A stretch of DNA of 64,000 bases from Mannheimia granulomatis (GTDB lineage: Bacteria > Pseudomonadota > Gammaproteobacteria > Enterobacterales > Pasteurellaceae): contig NZ_CP016614.1 in NCBI RefSeq assembly GCF_013377255.1, forward strand, positions 1,186,501 to 1,250,500, given 5' to 3'. The position numbers were made by a program, and so were the translations under genes. This document shows, one piece after another, positions 60,530 to 64,000 of this stretch. The notes below the pieces were generated by a model. The model searched no databases. It was given only the letters and a program-made list of their open reading frames with translations, and had not been told where the DNA came from. Positions within the stretch are counted from its first letter, which is position 1, and every line of letters starts with the position of its first letter.

Positions 60530-61777
60530 TTACATATTTTTAATGATGTCTTGTGCAAATTCTGAGGTTGAACGCAAAGTTGCCCCTTCTAACATTTCAG
60601 CGAAGTCAAAAGTGACCGTTTTATTCGCAATTGTTTTAGACACTGCTTTTACCACTAAATCTGCAGCTTCAGTCCAGCCTAAATGACGTAACATCATTTC
60701 CCCACTTAAAATTAAAGAACCCGGATTGCCCTTATTTTGACCTGCAATTTTAGGGGCTGTACCATGAGTTGCTTCAAAAATTGCCGCATCAAAACCAATA
60801 TTTGCCCCTGGTGAAATCCCAATACCGCCTACTTGAGCTGCAAGTGCATCGGAAATGTAATCACCGTTTAAGTTAAGTGTTGCGATTACATCATACTCTG
60901 TCGGGTGTAATAAGATTTCTTGTAAGAACGCATCGGCAATACTGTCTTTAATAATGATCTCTTCGCCTGTTTTTGGATTGGTTAAACTCATCCAAGGACC
61001 TTTATCTATTAATTTAGCCCCGAATTCTTCCGCAACTTGGTAGCCCCATTCTTTAAATGCCCCTTCGGTAAATTTCATAATATTACCTTTATGCACCAAA
61101 GTGAGCGATTTGCGATTGTTATCAATCGCATATTGTAAGGCCGCACGCACTAAGCGTTGGGTACCTTGTTTGGAAACAGGTTTAATACCGATCCCACAAT
61201 CTTCGGTAAAGCGGATTTTTTTCACGCCCATTTCTTGTTGTAGGAATTGAATCACTTTATTCGCTTCAGGCGAGCCGGCAACCCACTCCACACCTGCATA
61301 AATATCTTCGGAATTTTCACGGAAAATCACCATATCGACTAATTCCGGATGTTTTACCGGACTTGGTGTACCGTCATAATAGCGAATCGGACGCAAGCAG
61401 TTGTATAAATCTAAACCTTGACGCATTGCTACATTCAGCGAACGAATCCCACCACCGACCGGTGTCATTAATGGGCCTTTAATTGCCACGTGGTATTGAC
61501 GAATCAACTCTAAGGTTTCATCAGGTAGCCAAGTATTTTCGCCATAAATTTCGTTAGCTTTTTCGCCTGCATAGATTTCCATCCAAGCAATTTTGCGTTT
61601 TCCTTGGTAGGCTTTTTCAACCGCGGCATCTAAAACCGCTTGCATGGCTGGTGTAACATCAACACCGATACCATCACCTTCAATAAAGGGAATAATTGGA
61701 TTGTTTGGTACTTGTAACGAACCGTCTTGATTAAGTTGAATGGTTTCGCCTTGGGGAATTTGGACTTGTGTTTGCAT
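60530..61777 (-). CDS. icd: Isocitrate dehydrogenase, NADP type
   Basis: Oxidative decarboxylation of isocitrate to 2-oxoglutarate. 415 residues, close to E. coli Icd: IPFIEGDGIGVDVTPAM, GPLMTPVGGGIRSLNVAMRQ with the phosphorylatable active-site Ser, RENSEDIYAGVEW, HKGNIMKFTEGAFK and HGTAPKIAGQNKGNPGSL. NADP use is inferred from overall similarity. ATG 61777 with AGGAG upstream is preferred over the 13-codon longer frame. First gene of icd-acnB, divergent from gltA across 193 bases. Confidence 0.95.
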   Translation of the reverse strand: MQTQVQIPQGETIQLNQDGSLQVPNNPIIPFIEGDGIGVDVTPAMQAVLDAAVEKAYQGKRKIAWMEIYAGEKANEIYGENTWLPDETLELIRQYHVAIKGPLMTPVGGGIRSLNVAMRQGLDLYNCLRPIRYYDGTPSPVKHPELVDMVIFRENSEDIYAGVEWVAGSPEANKVIQFLQQEMGVKKIRFTEDCGIGIKPVSKQGTQRLVRAALQYAIDNNRKSLTLVHKGNIMKFTEGAFKEWGYQVAEEFGAKLIDKGPWMSLTNPKTGEEIIIKDSIADAFLQEILLHPTEYDVIATLNLNGDYISDALAAQVGGIGISPGANIGFDAAIFEATHGTAPKIAGQNKGNPGSLILSGEMMLRHLGWTEAADLVVKAVSKTIANKTVTFDFAEMLEGATLRSTSEFAQDIIKNM

Positions 61778-61970
61778 TTTTTGCTCCTGTATTGACGAAA
61801 AAATAGATAAAATCAATTAACTATAAACAGTAAATTAAGAAATGTAAACAAAGAGAAAAAATATTTAAATTTGATTAACATTTTTTTAAATTTCTTCTAA
61901 AAAGGGGTTGTTCTTAGTCTAAAAATAATTTAAGTTTAATGAGCAAACATCAAAATAAAAGGAGTGACCT

Positions 61971-63251
61971 ATGTCAAAAGCAACATTAACTCTCGAGAAC
62001 GGTGAACAACTCGATCTCAATATAAAAAAAGGCAGTTTAGGTTATCAAAATATTGATATACAGCCTTTTATGAAGCACAAACTTTTCTCCTATGATCCCG
62101 GCTTGGTTTCAACTGCAGTCTGTGAATCTGCTATCACTTATGTGGATGGGGATGAAGGTATTCTACTGCATCGTGGCTACCCTATTGACCAGCTTGCGAA
62201 TAATGCCGATTACTTAGAAGTTGGATATACTCTTCTATTCGGCGAACGTCCAACTAAAGAAGAATATAAAGATTTTGTGCAACTAATCAAAAAACATACC
62301 CTTGTGCATGAACAGCTCACTAAATTCTTCTCCGGGTTCCGCCGAGACTCCCACCCAATGGCGGTAATGTGTGGGGTAAGTGGTGCATTAGCCGCTTTCT
62401 ACCACGATTCAATTGACGTTAATAATCAAGCCCACCGTGAACTTACCGCCATTCGTCTTTTAGCCAAAATACCAACCCTTGCTGCGATGTGTTATAAATA
62501 CTCTATCGGTCAGCCGTTTATGTTCCCACAAAATCATTTATCTTATGCAGGCAACTTTTTATATATGATGTTTGCAACCCCTTGTGAACCTTATGAAGTA
62601 AACCCTGTATTAGAGCGCGCATTAGATAGAATCTTTATTTTACACGCAGACCACGAACAAAATGCATCAACCTCCACAGTACGTACTGCGGCTTCTTCCG
62701 GTGCGAACCCATTTGCCTGTATTGCAGCAGGTATTGCTTCATTGTGGGGGCCTGCACACGGTGGAGCGAATGAAGCTTGTATCAATATGTTAGAAGAAAT
62801 AGGGACTGTTGATCGCATTCCGGAATTTATTGCCCGTGCGAAAGATAAAAACGATCCATTCCGTTTAATGGGCTTCGGGCATCGCGTATATAAAAACTAC
62901 GATCCACGAGCGAAGGTAATGCGTGAAACCTGCCACGAAGTATTGAAAGAACTCAATATTGACAACCCGTTATTTGAAGTTGCATTAGAATTAGAACGTA
63001 TTGCGTTAAGTGATCCTTATTTCATTGAGCATAAACTTTACCCAAATGTAGACTTCTACTCCGGTATCGTGCTTAAAGCGATTGGTATTCCGACTTCGAT
63101 GTTTACCGTGATGTTCGCTTTAGCCAGAACTGTGGGTTGGATTGCCCACTGGAAAGAGATGTACCTACAAGGCAATATCAAAATCGTCCGCCCTCGCCAA
63201 ATCTATACAGGCGAAACCAAACGTGATTTTGAGCCAATGGATAAAGCATAA
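61971..63251 (+). CDS. gltA: Citrate synthase
   Basis: Condenses oxaloacetate and acetyl-CoA. 426 residues, type II (hexameric, NADH-sensitive in E. coli): an N-terminal beta domain, CGVSGALAAFYHDS, AGNFLYMMFATPCEPYEVNP, the catalytic His region LHADHEQNASTSTVR, WGPAHGGANEA, and the C-terminal catalytic Asp in NVDFYSGIVLKAIGIP. AAGGAGTGACCT precedes the ATG. Divergent from icd-acnB. Confidence 0.96.
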   Translation: MSKATLTLENGEQLDLNIKKGSLGYQNIDIQPFMKHKLFSYDPGLVSTAVCESAITYVDGDEGILLHRGYPIDQLANNADYLEVGYTLLFGERPTKEEYKDFVQLIKKHTLVHEQLTKFFSGFRRDSHPMAVMCGVSGALAAFYHDSIDVNNQAHRELTAIRLLAKIPTLAAMCYKYSIGQPFMFPQNHLSYAGNFLYMMFATPCEPYEVNPVLERALDRIFILHADHEQNASTSTVRTAASSGANPFACIAAGIASLWGPAHGGANEACINMLEEIGTVDRIPEFIARAKDKNDPFRLMGFGHRVYKNYDPRAKVMRETCHEVLKELNIDNPLFEVALELERIALSDPYFIEHKLYPNVDFYSGIVLKAIGIPTSMFTVMFALARTVGWIAHWKEMYLQGNIKIVRPRQIYTGETKRDFEPMDKA

Positions 63252-63274
63252 CTTGCAAAAAATCGAAAAAATTC

Positions 63275-63298
63275 AACCGCTTGTTTCTACAAGCGGTT
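63275..63298. repeat. Inverted USS pair in reverse order after gltA
   Basis: AACCGCTTGT (63275-63284) / ACAAGCGGTT (63289-63298), a 10-bp stem with loop TTCT. Here the USS point away from each other, opposite to every other pair in the window; no clear T run follows. Confidence 0.8.
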
Positions 63299-63321
63299 AA
63301 ATTTCGCATAAAATTTGCAAA

Positions 63322-64000
63322 TCAGGCTAATTTATTTAGCAGTTGCGTTCTAACATCTTGACCATTTTCATCGCATTTTACCGCCATCATAAATAAGCCT
63401 TTTCCTTGACTTAACTTCTCCCAAAGATTGCCAATTAAGGCTTTTTCTTTAGAATCTTCATTACTTTTTAATTGCTCCCCTTTATATTCCACAATTAAAA
63501 TCCGACCATCAATAAGTTCTACAATAAAATCAGGGTAAAAATTCTGATGAGCTAATGGTAAAGCAAACCCTCTTTTTACAGGATTTCTTACCCAATATTT
63601 CACTTGAGGCAATGAATCAATCGCAACGGCACAGTCAAATTCTTCTCCGCTTGCTTTCAACTCTTCAATTTGAGCAAAATAGTGTTTGTTGAATTTGTAA
63701 CGTCCTACATAAAAAGGCGGTTGTGGTGCTAGTTTTTCTGGTGTAAAACTAAATTGATACTGCTCATTTAGGCAGATTTCTACTTCTTCATTACCCCCAA
63801 ATAGTGCTTGTTGATAGCAATTTTTTTGAGCTAATACCCGATAACGGTTAATCAAATCTGAAATAGCTCGAGCCAGTGCAAATTTATGTTGAACTAACCG
63901 AGTTAAGGTTATTCCTACATTTTTCAGTAAATCTGAAATCAATAATTGCAAAAACCTTAACATTATAGGTTGAGGAATGTCAGTTAAACGCACTTGCTTG
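63322..64000 (-). CDS. C-terminal part of a PD-(D/E)XK protein, cut by the window
   Basis: Open to the right edge (at least 225 codons), so the N-terminus is outside the window. A nuclease-like core is visible: FYPDFIVELIDGRILIVEYKG, giving the PD...ExK catalytic triad near the last third, after YWVRNPVKRGFALPLAHQN. This layout is seen at the C-terminus of type III restriction endonuclease subunits and related DEAD/DEAH helicase-nucleases. Identification as a restriction subunit is tentative because helicase motifs, if any, are beyond the edge. Confidence 0.65.
   Translation of the reverse strand, partial: KQVRLTDIPQPIMLRFLQLLISDLLKNVGITLTRLVQHKFALARAISDLINRYRVLAQKNCYQQALFGGNEEVEICLNEQYQFSFTPEKLAPQPPFYVGRYKFNKHYFAQIEELKASGEEFDCAVAIDSLPQVKYWVRNPVKRGFALPLAHQNFYPDFIVELIDGRILIVEYKGEQLKSNEDSKEKALIGNLWEKLSQGKGLFMMAVKCDENGQDVRTQLLNKLA

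Overview
The window comes from a chromosome of a Pasteurellaceae bacterium. The evidence is AT-rich DNA, gene content and protein sequences close to Haemophilus/Actinobacillus housekeeping genes, and many copies of the nine-base core ACAAGCGGT, the Apl-type DNA uptake signal sequence (USS) used by the Actinobacillus pleuropneumoniae/Mannheimia/Bibersteinia side of the family rather than the Hin-type. A nadV gene points to a lineage that does not need external NAD (V factor). I cannot name the species.

Layout. 1-3.1 kb: end of pyrF, yciH, then ushA and dgkA on the minus strand. 3.3-8.1 kb: sstT, the competence channel gene comEC, queA. 8.2-10.8 kb: a purE-asparaginase-purK operon behind a perfect PurR palindrome. 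11-17.2 kb: sspAB, an orphan tryptophan-type substrate-binding protein behind a TrpR-like box, a small GlsB-type membrane protein, a LysR regulator, topA. 17.3-20.1 kb: yvcK, perM and a methyltransferase. 20.3-24.3 kb: arfA with an internal terminator, then a TbpB-like surface lipoprotein divergent from a ZnuD-type zinc receptor. 24.4-31.9 kb: bioD and a zinc-motif-less Mlc/NagC relative, rnd, lrp, a frameshifted ftsK, ypfJ. 32-36 kb: aroG (second TrpR-like box), tsaB, tdk, zapB, glpX. 36-43 kb: a small HTH protein, pepP, yegP, argA, a DMT transporter, ilvIH. 43.3-49.7 kb: can, ackA-pta, cpdB. 49.8-51.7 kb: nadV, then a remnant of a filamentous-phage ssDNA-binding gene lying against a well-formed chromosomal dif site. 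51.75-63.3 kb: metB, dapB, rlmM, ygdD, a cytoplasmic BisC-type molybdoenzyme, and the oxidative TCA genes icd-acnB divergent from gltA. The window ends in the C-terminal part of a PD-(D/E)XK protein. No tRNA, rRNA, CRISPR array or insertion sequence was seen.

How the parts fit. The dif site (51578-51605) means the window spans the replication terminus. The five KOPS-like GGGNAGGG octamers I found all point toward dif, and ftsK, whose product reads KOPS and activates XerCD at dif, is in the same window but carries a -1 frameshift at a run of six C. Many operon ends use inverted pairs of USS as stem-loops, so uptake signals double as terminators. The strongest leads are the ZnuD-lipoprotein pair, the dif/inovirus remnant, the two matching TrpR-like operators, the ftsK frameshift and the purE-asparaginase-purK operon.
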